In this document: positions 19,969 to 28,664 of the stretch, piece after piece
How positions within the stretch are numbered: the first letter of the stretch is position 1
Layout of the letters: the number at the start of each line of letters is the position of its first letter
NCBI GenBank assembly: GCA_012838915.1
Contig: DUOI01000021.1
Location: 1-56,514 of the forward strand
Source: Clostridiales bacterium
GTDB lineage: Bacteria > Bacillota > Clostridia > Caldicoprobacterales > DTU083
Direction of reading: 5' to 3'
Length of the DNA stretch: 56,514 bases
Notes under the pieces: generated by a model
What the model was told of the DNA's origin: nothing
Database searches by the model: none
The model's input: the letters and a program-made list of their open reading frames with translations, nothing else
Made by a program: the position numbers and the translations under genes

Positions 19969-20169
19969 ATGGCTCAATTAACTCACAAGGAATTGCTGCT
20001 GCTTCAGGATAACATCAAGATGTGCCAGGAAACGGTACAATTTCTGCAGGGCTGCATTCAGATGGTAAACGATCCACAACTGAAGAATCTTTGCCAGCAG
20101 ATGGTGCAGGATCATAAGCAGGATCAACAGATACTGTCCGGTTATATTACCAACACCGGCATTCAATAA
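19969..20169 (+). CDS. small CotF-related spore protein (probable)
   Basis: 66 residues, glutamine-rich and helical, with no membrane segment. It contains CQETVQFLQGCIQMVNDPQLKNLCQQM, which resembles the helical core of CotF-like coat proteins, and three cysteines that could crosslink. It starts with ATG 10 bases after AAGGAGG. The next gene, a clearer Coat_F member, starts 23 bases after its stop, and both begin MAQ. A 13-base palindrome ATACTAGTAGTAT lies upstream at 19921. Spore location is inferred from the neighbour. Confidence 0.6.
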   Translation: MAQLTHKELLLLQDNIKMCQETVQFLQGCIQMVNDPQLKNLCQQMVQDHKQDQQILSGYITNTGIQ

Positions 20170-20192
20170 TATAAAAAGGAGATGAAGGAATA

Positions 20193-20462
20193 ATGGCACA
20201 AAATCAAGGATTAGGCGACAGGGAGCTTGCATCCGCCCTGCTGAACAACCATAAATTGAGTGCAAATTCATTAAACAACCTGATTTTGGAGAGCGTTGAT
20301 CAAAGACTGCGCCAGGAAGCAACCCAGATTCTATATCGTACCTATCAGCATCAGAAAATGATTTGGGATTATATGAACAACAAGGGCTACTATCAAATAG
20401 AAGCTGCGCCTCAACAGGACATTGCAAGAGCCCGGCAGCAGCTTCAGCAGGGATTGCAATAG
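20193..20462 (+). CDS. CotF-family spore coat protein
   Basis: 89 residues; helical, glutamine-rich. It matches the Coat_F pattern: RELASALLNNHKLSANSLNNLI, then RQEATQILYRTYQHQKMIWDYMNNKGYY, with the typical YxxMxxKGYY ending of the domain. Coat_F proteins are small components of the spore coat. ATG preceded by AAGGAGATGAAGG. Second gene of a two-gene operon, closed by the terminator at 20496. Confidence 0.82.
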   Translation: MAQNQGLGDRELASALLNNHKLSANSLNNLILESVDQRLRQEATQILYRTYQHQKMIWDYMNNKGYYQIEAAPQQDIARARQQLQQGLQ

Positions 20463-20495
20463 CATCTTACAATACAGGGCAGCGACAAACACAAG

Positions 20496-20523
20496 GCGGA
20501 ATTTCAATGAATTCCGCTTTTCT
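20496..20523 (+). terminator. intrinsic terminator after the CotF-like genes
   Basis: GCGGAATT (20496-20503), six-base loop, AATTCCGC (20510-20517), then TTTTCTT. Confidence 0.8.
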
Positions 20524-20675
20524 TAATGTGTGTTGTGGATTCCAAACATCAGCTTCTTTATAATACCGTTAACCGTCTGAGAGGGACAGCCCGTCAAGCA
20601 AACAATATTCCCCCTTTTGAACCGTAATAGGAAAGCCCTGCTGCATCTTTTTTGAATCGAAACCTGCAAAACAGC

Positions 20676-20705
20676 TTGTATTTAGTTATAAAAGAGTGCT
20701 ATACT
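20676..20705 (+). promoter_or_regulatory. promoter of the DUF4321-maf (and mre?) transcript
   Basis: TTGTAT (20676-20681), 18-base spacer, TATACT (20700-20705) with an extended TGC before it. It lies 48 bases before the DUF4321 start. Confidence 0.62.
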
Positions 20706-20753
20706 AAAATAAGTATTACACCTTGCTGGGGTATCCAAAGGGAGGAGTTTTGC

Positions 20754-21020
20754 ATGCGCAGAGCAAGTAGTCGAGGCACCGGCAGATTATTGCTGCTTTT
20801 GCTGTGCGGTATTATTATCGGCACTATTATTGGTTATATCTTGTCCTTATATGTGGATCATCCGATATTTACCCACAATGTAAACCTGGGTATGGATGTG
20901 GAGAAGCCCATAACCCTGCATCTGAGGGTATTTACCATCACTTTGGGGCTTACACTGCATGTCAATTTTGGAACGGTTATCGGAGCAATCATAGGGTTGG
21001 CCTTGTATTTCAGATCATGA
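20754..21020 (+). CDS. DUF4321 small membrane protein
   Basis: 88 residues with two membrane helices (about 10-30 and 66-86) separated by a short loop, matching DUF4321 proteins of Clostridia, which are regularly encoded next to maf. The ATG at 20754 follows GGGAGGAG; the frame extends upstream without a ribosome binding site. Its stop overlaps the maf start (ATGA). Function unknown; the position at the head of the cell-shape block suggests, but does not show, an envelope role. Confidence 0.75.
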   Translation: MRRASSRGTGRLLLLLLCGIIIGTIIGYILSLYVDHPIFTHNVNLGMDVEKPITLHLRVFTITLGLTLHVNFGTVIGAIIGLALYFRS

Positions 21021-21640
21021 CACCATTGTTGTTCATTCCCAAAAAAATTGTATTGGCATCGGCATCCCCTCGCAGAAAGGAATTGCTGGCCCGTATGGGC
21101 CTTTCCTTTACCGTATTTCCCAGCAATGCGGAGGAGAATACAGAGGATATGAGTACTCTTCCGGCTGCCCGGCAGGTATGCCTTCTGGCGGGGAAAAAGG
21201 CAGAGGATGCGGCATCCCGTCTGCAGCATGACTGTCTCGTTATCGGAGCTGATACAATTGTGGTCAAAGACGGACGCAAATTGGGAAAACCGCAAAACCA
21301 GGAGCAGGCTGCTGCCATGCTGCGATTCCTGGGGGGCGGTAGGCATGAGGTTTTAACCGGAGTAGCTCTCATAGACCGAAAGATGAATTACAGGGATACT
21401 GACTGTGAACGTACCCTTGTGGAAATGATGAGGCTTACTGACAATGAAATAAAAAGGTATACGGATAGCGGTGAATACCTGGACAAAGCCGGGGGATATG
21501 CTATACAGGGTCTTGCGGCAGCCTTTATACCATGGATAGAAGGCTGTTATTTCAACGTTGTGGGGCTGCCGGTGAATCTTTTGTATACAATGCTGAAAAA
21601 ATATCTGCTCTGTGCAGAAGGCATGGAACAGGGTTATTGA
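21017..21640 (+). CDS. maf: Maf-type nucleotide pyrophosphatase
   Basis: 207-residue house-cleaning enzyme that hydrolyses non-canonical or particular nucleoside triphosphates (dTTP/UTP type) and in Bacillus affects septum formation. Motifs: LASASPRRKELLARMG near the N-terminus, VIGADTIV with the catalytic aspartate, GKPQNQEQAAAML, and YAIQGLAAAFIPWIEGCYFNVVGLP split at the end. The ATG at 21017 overlaps the stop of the DUF4321 gene, so the two are coupled. It immediately precedes mreB as in many Firmicutes; radC is absent. Confidence 0.95.
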   Translation: MTPLLFIPKKIVLASASPRRKELLARMGLSFTVFPSNAEENTEDMSTLPAARQVCLLAGKKAEDAASRLQHDCLVIGADTIVVKDGRKLGKPQNQEQAAAMLRFLGGGRHEVLTGVALIDRKMNYRDTDCERTLVEMMRLTDNEIKRYTDSGEYLDKAGGYAIQGLAAAFIPWIEGCYFNVVGLPVNLLYTMLKKYLLCAEGMEQGY

Positions 21641-21711
21641 ACATGGCAAGAATGGCAATAATATGAATACAGTAGACATCGATTTGATGAAGCGGAAGGA
21701 GAAATGAACAA

Positions 21712-22743
21712 ATGGGATTGTTTAATATATTTTCTAGAGATTTGGGTATTGACTTGGGCACAGCCAACACGTTGGTTCAGGCCAGGGGAAAAGGCATTCT
21801 CCTGAGGGAACCTTCGGTGGTTGCCATTCGCAGTGACAACAAGCAGGTACTGGCAGTTGGGGAAGAAGCCAAACGCATGATCGGCCGTACCCCGGGTAAT
21901 ATTGTAGCCATTCGACCCATGAAGGACGGTGTCATTGCCGATTTTGATGTAACCCAGGAAATGCTTCGGTATTTTATCAGGAAAGCCCTGCCCAAATTTA
22001 TGCCCTTTCATCCCAGGGTAGTGGTTTGTGTCCCTTCGGGAGTGACGGAAGTGGAGAAGCGGGCGGTTGACGAGGCAACCCGTTCCGCCGGTGCAAAAGA
22101 AGCCTATCTGATTGAAGAGCCCATGGCGGCGGCTATCGGCGCTGGGCTTCCCGTGCAGGAGCCAACCGGAAGCATGGTGGTGGATATCGGAGGCGGCACA
22201 AGTGAAGTAGCAATCATATCCCTTGGCGGTATAGTAACCAGCCGATCCATCCGTGTGGGAGGCAACAAGCTGGATGACGCCATTATTTCCTATATAAAAA
22301 AGGAATACAGTCTGATGATCGGTGAGCGGACTGCGGAAGAAATCAAAATCACCATTGGCTCCGCTTTTCCCAGGGACCAGGAAGACTCCATGGATATTCG
22401 GGGACGGGATTTGATTACCGGTTTGCCCAAAACCCTGAAGATTACTTCAACTGAAGTGCTGGAAGCCATGCGGGAACCCATCAACAGCATCGTGGAATCC
22501 ATCAAGTTGACCCTGGAAAAAACACCTCCGGAGCTGGCTTCCGATGTTATGGACAAGGGGATTATGTTAACCGGCGGCGGAGCGCTTTTGGATGGCATGG
22601 ATCGATTGGTGCAGCAGGAAACAGGCATGCCGGTACGCATTGCAGACAATCCCCTGGATTGCGTTGTATTGGGCGCCGGCAAGGCTTTGGAGGAAATCGA
22701 AACATTGAAGCGGGTAGCCATATCCACGAAAAACATAAGGTAG
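21712..22743 (+). CDS. mreB: rod-shape actin homolog MreB
   Basis: 343-residue cytoskeletal ATPase that positions the lateral-wall synthesis machinery beneath the membrane. Actin-fold phosphate loops are present: DLGTANTLV at residue 10, [17 protein letters not shown] at about 150 and [14 protein letters not shown] at about 285. ATG preceded by GGAAGGAGA. First gene of mreBCD-PBP2; mreC starts 12 bases after its stop. Internal N-terminal [10 protein letters not shown] is the expected membrane-binding start. Confidence 0.97.
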   Translation: MGLFNIFSRDLGIDLGTANTLVQARGKGILLREPSVVAIRSDNKQVLAVGEEAKRMIGRTPGNIVAIRPMKDGVIADFDVTQEMLRYFIRKALPKFMPFHPRVVVCVPSGVTEVEKRAVDEATRSAGAKEAYLIEEPMAAAIGAGLPVQEPTGSMVVDIGGGTSEVAIISLGGIVTSRSIRVGGNKLDDAIISYIKKEYSLMIGERTAEEIKITIGSAFPRDQEDSMDIRGRDLITGLPKTLKITSTEVLEAMREPINSIVESIKLTLEKTPPELASDVMDKGIMLTGGGALLDGMDRLVQQETGMPVRIADNPLDCVVLGAGKALEEIETLKRVAISTKNIR

Positions 22744-22755
22744 GGGGAGGAAGCG

Positions 22756-23592
22756 TTGCCCCATTTTAAGAAAAGGTGGCAGCTGGTACTTGTAATTGTA
22801 TTGGCAATCATGTTGATTGTGCTGACAGTTTTAACATCGGAACAAAGGATCAATCTGACAAAGGTAGAAGGGGTTGTGGGGGATATCATTTCCCCCGTTC
22901 AGGGATTCATGTATCGGGTTGCCACATCGGTATCTCAGTTTTTCCAATCCATATCTGAAAGACATCAATTATTGGAACAATATGAAGCTCTGAAGGAAAG
23001 GGTCACACAGCTGGAGCAGCAGCAGTTGGAAATGGATGAGGTAATACGGGAAAATCAGAGATTGAAAAGGCTGCTGGACTTTAAAGAAGAAAAAGACCAT
23101 TTCACTGTGGAAGGTGTGCGTATTACGGGTAAGAATCCCGGGAACTGGTTCAACACCATGACTATAAACAAGGGTTCCAATCACGGGGTTACCGTCAATA
23201 TGGCTGTGATAAACGATCGGGGTCTGGTTGGACGGGTTATTGATGTAGGAGGCAATTGGGCTACAGTAAGAACTATTATTGACGGACAGAGTTCTGTGTC
23301 AGCTATCATTGAACGGACCCGGGATAATGGCATGGTAAAGGGAAACAATACCCTGACCTTTGAAGACGGGCTGTGCCGTATGATTAATCTGCCATTGGAT
23401 TCAGATGTTGTAAAGGGAGACCGGGTAATCACCTCCGGACTGGGTGAAATTTTCCCCAAGGGAATACCCATTGGCGAAGTGATAGAAGTGTTGGATGAGG
23501 AACGGGACATGTATAAAACCGCCATTATCCGGCCCAATGTGGACTTTATGCGGTTGGAGGAAGTACTGGTTATCCGGAGTGCAGATGAATGA
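22756..23592 (+). CDS. mreC: rod-shape protein MreC
   Basis: 278-residue bitopic membrane protein that links MreB and MreD to penicillin-binding proteins. One N-terminal membrane helix (about 8-28), a coiled coil (about 65-112: ERVTQLEQQQLEMDEVIREN), then a beta domain with NPGNWFNTMTINKGSNHGV and GLVGRVIDVGGNWATV, all typical. It starts with TTG at 22756, 5 bases after GGGGGAGG. Followed by mreD after 18 bases. Confidence 0.95.
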   Translation: MPHFKKRWQLVLVIVLAIMLIVLTVLTSEQRINLTKVEGVVGDIISPVQGFMYRVATSVSQFFQSISERHQLLEQYEALKERVTQLEQQQLEMDEVIRENQRLKRLLDFKEEKDHFTVEGVRITGKNPGNWFNTMTINKGSNHGVTVNMAVINDRGLVGRVIDVGGNWATVRTIIDGQSSVSAIIERTRDNGMVKGNNTLTFEDGLCRMINLPLDSDVVKGDRVITSGLGEIFPKGIPIGEVIEVLDEERDMYKTAIIRPNVDFMRLEEVLVIRSADE

Positions 23593-23610
23593 AAAGGCAG
23601 GGATTGTTAA

Positions 23611-24123
23611 ATGAAGTATTGGACTGTGGCAGCAATTCTGTTCTTTAATAACATTCTGCAGTCTACCTTGTTTCCCTTTTTGCAAATCGCAGGCATTCAG
23701 CCGGATACGCTCATCGTACTAATCACTTGTTTTGGCTTGCTGGGCGGAACCGGTTACGGGGTGTTCACCGGCATTGCAGGCGGTCTTTTGCAGGATATCC
23801 TGTACGGAGGCCCCATCGGCATGAATGCCCTGATCTATATGGTCATCGGTTACCTAACAGGGCTTTTGTATGAAAGAATATTTGTGGACAGGTATATTGT
23901 ACCTACCTTTATTGTTTTCTGCGTATCTCTTCTTCGGGGCTTCATGATGCTGGGTTACCTGTACTTTTTAAGGTCGCCCTTTTCCGTGGATTATGGATTT
24001 ACTCTGGTGATATTGCCGGAGGCCTTGTATACCGCAATATTTATGCCTTTTACCTTTTACTTGATGTCCCTTTTGTTCCAGCAGAGATTTATGAAAAAGA
24101 AGTGGCAATTCAGGAGAAGATAG
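23611..24123 (+). CDS. mreD: rod-shape protein MreD
   Basis: 170-residue integral membrane protein with five to six hydrophobic helices, the third member of MreBCD. Family features: early NNILQSTLFPFLQIAGIQPDTL, then FTGIAGGLLQDILYGGPIGMNAL. ATG at 23611. The PBP2 gene begins 75 bases after its stop, so it is likely in the same transcript. Confidence 0.92.
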   Translation: MKYWTVAAILFFNNILQSTLFPFLQIAGIQPDTLIVLITCFGLLGGTGYGVFTGIAGGLLQDILYGGPIGMNALIYMVIGYLTGLLYERIFVDRYIVPTFIVFCVSLLRGFMMLGYLYFLRSPFSVDYGFTLVILPEALYTAIFMPFTFYLMSLLFQQRFMKKKWQFRRR

Positions 24124-24198
24124 CACTTCTCCTTTTTTATTTGTCCCGGACATGATAAAATAAAGTAGTGCAGGATGTTTTCAGGGGGAGGATACTCC

Positions 24199-26604
24199 GT
24201 GATTTGGAAGAAGTTCATAAAGCTGGTTAAGAACCGGTTTTTCATATTCAGCCTGATTATAACATTTATGTTGGGAATCCTGGGTTTCCGTCTGGCCTAC
24301 CTGACGGTGGATATGGGTGAGCATTATTATAATATGGCACAGGAACGGAAGAAAATTGAGGTCACTTTAAAAGGAGCAAGGGGCAATATTCTGGATCGCA
24401 ATGGAATTCCGCTTGCTGTAAACCGTCAGATCCATGTTGCCCAGGTGGACAGACGATGGCTGCCGGCTGGCGGTGATGAAATCAATGATATCCTCAGGCA
24501 GGCTATAGAAATCATTGAGCAGAACGGGGATACCGTTATCGACAATATCCCCATAAAGAACGGGGTTAAGGTATTTGAAGGCATAATACCTCATACTGTG
24601 GACGGATTTTACTATGATTTTGCAACCGGCAACGCAGAAACCCGGATTAAACGCTATAACGCCTGGAGGCAGGAAACCGGTATCAATGAAGACCTGCCCG
24701 CTGAACAGATGCTGGCAGCGCTTCGGGAACGCTATGAAATCCACCCCTCAATTTCCGATGAAATGGCCAGAAAGATTATTTCCATCCGGCTGGATCTGTA
24801 TTTGAATCGCTACCGCCAGGATGAACCGGTTAAAATCGCAGAGAATATAAGCGAACGGACGGTATCCCATCTGGAAACCTATTCAGATGAACTGCCGGGT
24901 ATTCAGACCGTAATTGAACTGGGCAGATACTATCCCTATGGTACCAGTGCCCAGCATATCATCGGCTATGTGGGCAGAATTACGGAAAACAATATTGAGG
25001 CGTATGAAAAAACATACGGCAGATCTCTTGAGGAAGCCGGTTACAATGTCTACAGCGACAAGTACGGTCAGGACGGTATCGAAGCCTATGCCGAAAGCTG
25101 GCTGACCGGAAATACCTCGGACAGGCACGGATACCTTGAGGCGGAAGTGGATGCTTCCCGCCGGGTTATCAAGGTGCTGGATGAACAGGTTCCGAAAAAC
25201 GGGAATGATGTGGTGCTGACCATGGACATCCGCCTGCAAAGAACAGTAGAGGCTATTCTGGAAGAAGAACTGGAGAAAATGCGGGAAGGCATCGAACCCT
25301 ACGACGGAGAAAACCAGGCACCTCTTGCTGATACCGCAGCAGCCATAATCCTGGATGTAAACACCGGTGAAATTCTGGCAATGGCCAGCTATGCCAACAG
25401 CGAGTACGAATACAACCTTAACGATTTTGCCCGGGGCATAACTGCCGCCGAATACAGCAACCTTGAGAGTGATCCGTCAAAGCCCCTGTTTGCCATTGCA
25501 TTCCAGGGAGGTCAGCTGCCGGGTTCCGTCATCAAAATGCTGGTAGGCATGGCAGCATTGGAAGAAGGAAAGATTAGAGTGAATGAAACCATACTCGACC
25601 GTCATCGCCTGAGGCCTTCCGCTCCTTCCTGCTGGTCTGCAAGAGGACACGGAAGAGTTAATTTAATGGATGCACTCAAGGTTTCCTGCAACTATTACTT
25701 TACAGCAATTGGTGACCGGATGGATATCTGGGATTTCCATAAATGGGCGGAAGCCTATGGTTTGCACGGCCCTACCGGCCTGGAGCTGCTGTCTATAAAC
25801 GGGAAAACCGATTTCAATGTAGTGGCCAATCCGGATGTGGTAGAGGAAATCCGGCGGAATAATGCATTTATAACAACCAAGTCCATCATGCTGAACAAAT
25901 ATGGGGTGGAGCTGACAGATGAGCAGGCATGGGCATTGGTGGATATCGACAGGCATTATTCCCGGCTTGTGGAATATCTTCGTGATGAAGGCATCTATGA
26001 TGAGCAGGATTCAACAGCTCATGACGCAGCAAACGATCTTCTCAGCAGGTTTTATGATGGCCGGTGGACAGACTGGGAGTACCTGAGGGTATTTATCGGA
26101 CAAAGTGCCACCAGTGTCAGTCCTTTGGCGGTTACCAGGTACATTGCCGCATTGGTTAACGGAAATCGTGTAATGGAGACCCATGTGATGAAGGAGGTCC
26201 GCAGTCAGGACGGAAGGGTACTTCATGAGATAAAACCTGAATATAGACAACTGGATGTAGATGAAAAGCATGTTGCAGCCATCAAGGAAGGAATGCGTCG
26301 GGTGGTTTATGAAAGAGGGGGTACTGCATTAAGAGCCTTTGCGGATTTGGATCCGTCCATAACCCTGGGCGGGAAGACCGGAACCGCTCAGACCAAACCC
26401 GGTATTGTGGAGAGGAATACGGCCTGGTTTACATCCTTTACGCCTTATGAGGAGCCGGAGATAGCAGTTGCGGTGGTGGTGCCCAACGGAAAGACAGCGG
26501 GTAATGCGGCACCCATCGGCAGGCGCATCATAGAGGAGTACTATAAACTCATGAAGAGTGAACAACACAATCCTCTTCCGGAATTCAATCAATTGATTCC
26601 ATGA
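24199..26604 (+). CDS. mrdA: penicillin-binding protein 2 (elongasome transpeptidase)
   Basis: Monofunctional class B PBP that crosslinks lateral-wall peptidoglycan together with RodA. N-terminal membrane helix (about 10-32), a dimerisation domain (GARGNILDRNGIPLAVNRQ near residue 58), then the transpeptidase with SxxK in GSVIKM (about 443), SxN in SCNYYF (about 495) and KTG in GGKTGTAQ (about 725). At 801 residues it is longer than the common 600-720: the stretch between SxN and KTG is about 230 residues and contains a charged helical insert (about 540-620), and the N-terminal part is enlarged too. The GTG at 24199 is chosen because GGGGGAGG precedes it; an ATG 24 bases earlier overlaps that site. 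Confidence 0.93.
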   Translation: MIWKKFIKLVKNRFFIFSLIITFMLGILGFRLAYLTVDMGEHYYNMAQERKKIEVTLKGARGNILDRNGIPLAVNRQIHVAQVDRRWLPAGGDEINDILRQAIEIIEQNGDTVIDNIPIKNGVKVFEGIIPHTVDGFYYDFATGNAETRIKRYNAWRQETGINEDLPAEQMLAALRERYEIHPSISDEMARKIISIRLDLYLNRYRQDEPVKIAENISERTVSHLETYSDELPGIQTVIELGRYYPYGTSAQHIIGYVGRITENNIEAYEKTYGRSLEEAGYNVYSDKYGQDGIEAYAESWLTGNTSDRHGYLEAEVDASRRVIKVLDEQVPKNGNDVVLTMDIRLQRTVEAILEEELEKMREGIEPYDGENQAPLADTAAAIILDVNTGEILAMASYANSEYEYNLNDFARGITAAEYSNLESDPSKPLFAIAFQGGQLPGSVIKMLVGMAALEEGKIRVNETILDRHRLRPSAPSCWSARGHGRVNLMDALKVSCNYYFTAIGDRMDIWDFHKWAEAYGLHGPTGLELLSINGKTDFNVVANPDVVEEIRRNNAFITTKSIMLNKYGVELTDEQAWALVDIDRHYSRLVEYLRDEGIYDEQDSTAHDAANDLLSRFYDGRWTDWEYLRVFIGQSATSVSPLAVTRYIAALVNGNRVMETHVMKEVRSQDGRVLHEIKPEYRQLDVDEKHVAAIKEGMRRVVYERGGTALRAFADLDPSITLGGKTGTAQTKPGIVERNTAWFTSFTPYEEPEIAVAVVVPNGKTAGNAAPIGRRIIEEYYKLMKSEQHNPLPEFNQLIP

Positions 26605-26714
26605 TGCAGTACCATATAAAAACATGGGAAAGATTAAAGGATTTTGTGTAATTTTGTAGAAATATAGTAAGGATATGCGGTTCAAAGGGACTGACAGCGG
26701 GGGATAGATGGAGA

Positions 26715-27404
26715 ATGAAAGAACAACCGGTTGTTTTCAAAGGCACGAGAAAAGGCCTTCATGTATATATTTCCAATGATTCGGACATGTCTGAAATTCT
26801 GGAGGCGGCAGCCGGCAAGCTGCGATCCGGCAAGCCTTTTTTTGAAGGAGCCACGGTAAACCTAACCTTTCTTGGCCGTGAATTTGATTCCAGGGAGCAA
26901 GCACAATTATTGGAATTGTTTTCACGTTATATGAAACCGGGCAGCGTAGATTTTCAAATTCAGCCTGTTTCCGGGGAAAAACAAGAAAACCCGACCACGG
27001 ATCACTATCATTCCTTCAACGGGATAGAAGAAGGAATGACCCGCTTTGTCCGGGGTACAGTTCGAAGCGGGCAGCGGATATTTTACGAAGGGAATATTGT
27101 CATCATTGGAGATGTGAATCCGGGCGGGGAAGTGATAGCCGGAGGAAATATCCTGGTACTGGGTACTATGAGGGGCATTGCCCATGCCGGTGCTACCGGT
27201 AATCCCGATGCAGTGGTTGCATCCTATTGTCTGCAGCCTACCCAGCTCAGGATTGCAGGTTATATTGCCCGGGCGCCGGAAGGTGAAACGGAGAAACCGC
27301 CTTATCCGGAAGTTGCCTATATTAAACAGGAACAGCTGTTCATTGAGCCATATCTTCCTGGCAAAGGAAAACAAACGGATTACATACTGAATAACAAAGT
27401 CTGA
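26715..27404 (+). CDS. minC: septum site-determining protein MinC
   Basis: 229-residue inhibitor of FtsZ polymerisation, delivered to the membrane by MinD. N-terminal alpha/beta domain (about 1-85) and C-terminal beta-helix (about 105-205) with GNIVIIGDVNPGGEVIAGGNILVLGTMRG, the family signature. ATG 26715 with GGAGA just upstream. minD follows after 23 bases. It comes 110 bases after the PBP2 gene. Confidence 0.94.
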   Translation: MKEQPVVFKGTRKGLHVYISNDSDMSEILEAAAGKLRSGKPFFEGATVNLTFLGREFDSREQAQLLELFSRYMKPGSVDFQIQPVSGEKQENPTTDHYHSFNGIEEGMTRFVRGTVRSGQRIFYEGNIVIIGDVNPGGEVIAGGNILVLGTMRGIAHAGATGNPDAVVASYCLQPTQLRIAGYIARAPEGETEKPPYPEVAYIKQEQLFIEPYLPGKGKQTDYILNNKV

Positions 27405-27427
27405 TATTGATTTAGGGGGAAGAAGCT

Positions 27428-28237
27428 ATGGGAGAAGTAATCGTCATCACATCCGGAAAGGGAGGAGTGGGGAAAACCACCACCACTGCCAACATCGGTA
27501 CCGCATTGGCGTTGGCGGGAAAGAAAGTTGTATTGATTGATGCCGACATCGGACTTCGCAACCTGGATGTTGTGATGGGGCTGGAAAACAGAATCGTATA
27601 TGATTTGGTGGATGCAGTGGAAGGAGTTTGCAGGTTGAAGCAGGCTCTCATTCGGGACAAGCGTTTTGAAGGCCTCTACTTGCTGCCTGCAGCCCAGACC
27701 CGGGATAAAAATGCCGTTTCACCTGCTCAAATGCAAAAGCTTTGTGAAGAATTAAAAGAACATTTTGATTTTATTTTAATTGACAGCCCGGCAGGTATAG
27801 AGCAGGGCTTCAAAAATGCCATTGCAGGAGCAGACAAAGCCATAGTGGTTACCGTCCCTGAGGTTTCGGCTGTGCGGGATGCAGATCGTATTATAGGGCT
27901 GCTGGCTGCAAATGAACTGATTGAACCTAAGCTTATTGTTAACAGATTGCGTATGGACATGGTGAAGCGCGGCGATATGATGAATATAGAGGATACCATC
28001 GATATCCTGGGCGTTGACTTGCTTGGCGTGGTACCCGATGACGAGAATATCATAGTGTCCAGCAATCGAGGAGAACCGGTAGTAACCGAGGAAAGATCCC
28101 TGGCCGGACAAGCCTATCGCAACATTTCACAAAGGCTGCTAGGAAAGGAGGTTCCTCTAATCAATATGGAAACAGAGGATACCTTCATGGAAAAATTGCG
28201 CAGACTGTTTTCCGGGAAAAATAACAAAAGGTATTGA
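27428..28237 (+). CDS. minD: septum site-determining ATPase MinD
   Basis: 269-residue deviant-Walker ParA/MinD ATPase. GKGGVGKTTTTANIG near residue 10 carries the signature lysine; DADIGLRNLDVVMGLENR and IDSPAGIEQGFKNAI are conserved. The C-terminus MEKLRRLFSGKNNKRY forms the amphipathic membrane-targeting helix. It cycles on the membrane and carries MinC. ATG after GGGGGAAGAAGC. Overlaps or abuts minE. Confidence 0.97.
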   Translation: MGEVIVITSGKGGVGKTTTTANIGTALALAGKKVVLIDADIGLRNLDVVMGLENRIVYDLVDAVEGVCRLKQALIRDKRFEGLYLLPAAQTRDKNAVSPAQMQKLCEELKEHFDFILIDSPAGIEQGFKNAIAGADKAIVVTVPEVSAVRDADRIIGLLAANELIEPKLIVNRLRMDMVKRGDMMNIEDTIDILGVDLLGVVPDDENIIVSSNRGEPVVTEERSLAGQAYRNISQRLLGKEVPLINMETEDTFMEKLRRLFSGKNNKRY

Positions 28238-28251
28238 AAGGGGGACGTGTA

Positions 28252-28542
28252 TTGCTGGACTTTTTTAAATTTTTGGGCAAGGAACAGAACAAGAGTAAAG
28301 ACGTGGCAAAGGAACGGTTGAAGCTGGTTTTGATACATGATCGGGCAAATATTTCCCCTAAATTTCTTGATATGGTAAAAGGCGATATTATAAAAGTGAT
28401 CTCCAATTACATGGAAATCGATGAATCGGGTTTTGACATCAGACTGTCCCGCATTGAGCATGAAGATGACAACTATACATCCGCCTTGATCGCTAATATA
28501 CCCATTAAAAGAATGAAAAACATAGGGAAGAATAATGGATGA
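28252..28542 (+). CDS. minE: cell-division topological factor MinE
   Basis: 96-residue activator of MinD ATPase that drives Min oscillation. N-terminal membrane/anti-MinCD segment (MLDFFKFLGKEQNKSKDVA), then RLKLVLIHDRANISP, the MinD-contact strand, and the dimerisation domain. The TTG at 28252 follows AAAGGGGGA at good spacing; a TTG overlapping the minD stop would add six residues. Its presence means a MinCDE oscillator rather than only MinJ/DivIVA recruitment. Confidence 0.93.
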   Translation: MLDFFKFLGKEQNKSKDVAKERLKLVLIHDRANISPKFLDMVKGDIIKVISNYMEIDESGFDIRLSRIEHEDDNYTSALIANIPIKRMKNIGKNNG

Positions 28543-28551
28543 GTTTTGACA

Positions 28552-28584
28552 GAGGGGGTGGCAGTAAACTCCCTCCTTTTTATT
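28552..28584 (+). terminator. intrinsic terminator after minE
   Basis: GAGGGGGT (28552-28559) pairs with ACTCCCTC (28568-28575) with one G-U pair, followed by CTTTTTATT. It would end the mre-min transcript. Confidence 0.7.
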
Positions 28585-28602
28585 GCCTTGACTGCTTTCT
28601 TG

Positions 28603-28631
28603 TTTTCAGAAACCCTTCCATATGTTATAAT
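28603..28631 (+). promoter_or_regulatory. promoter of rodA
   Basis: TTTTCA (28603-28608), 17-base spacer, TATAAT (28626-28631) with an extended TGT before it. It lies 33 bases before the rodA start and after the minE terminator. Confidence 0.6.
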
Positions 28632-28664
28632 AATTTTATGACTCTATTAGGATGAGGTCGGTAA

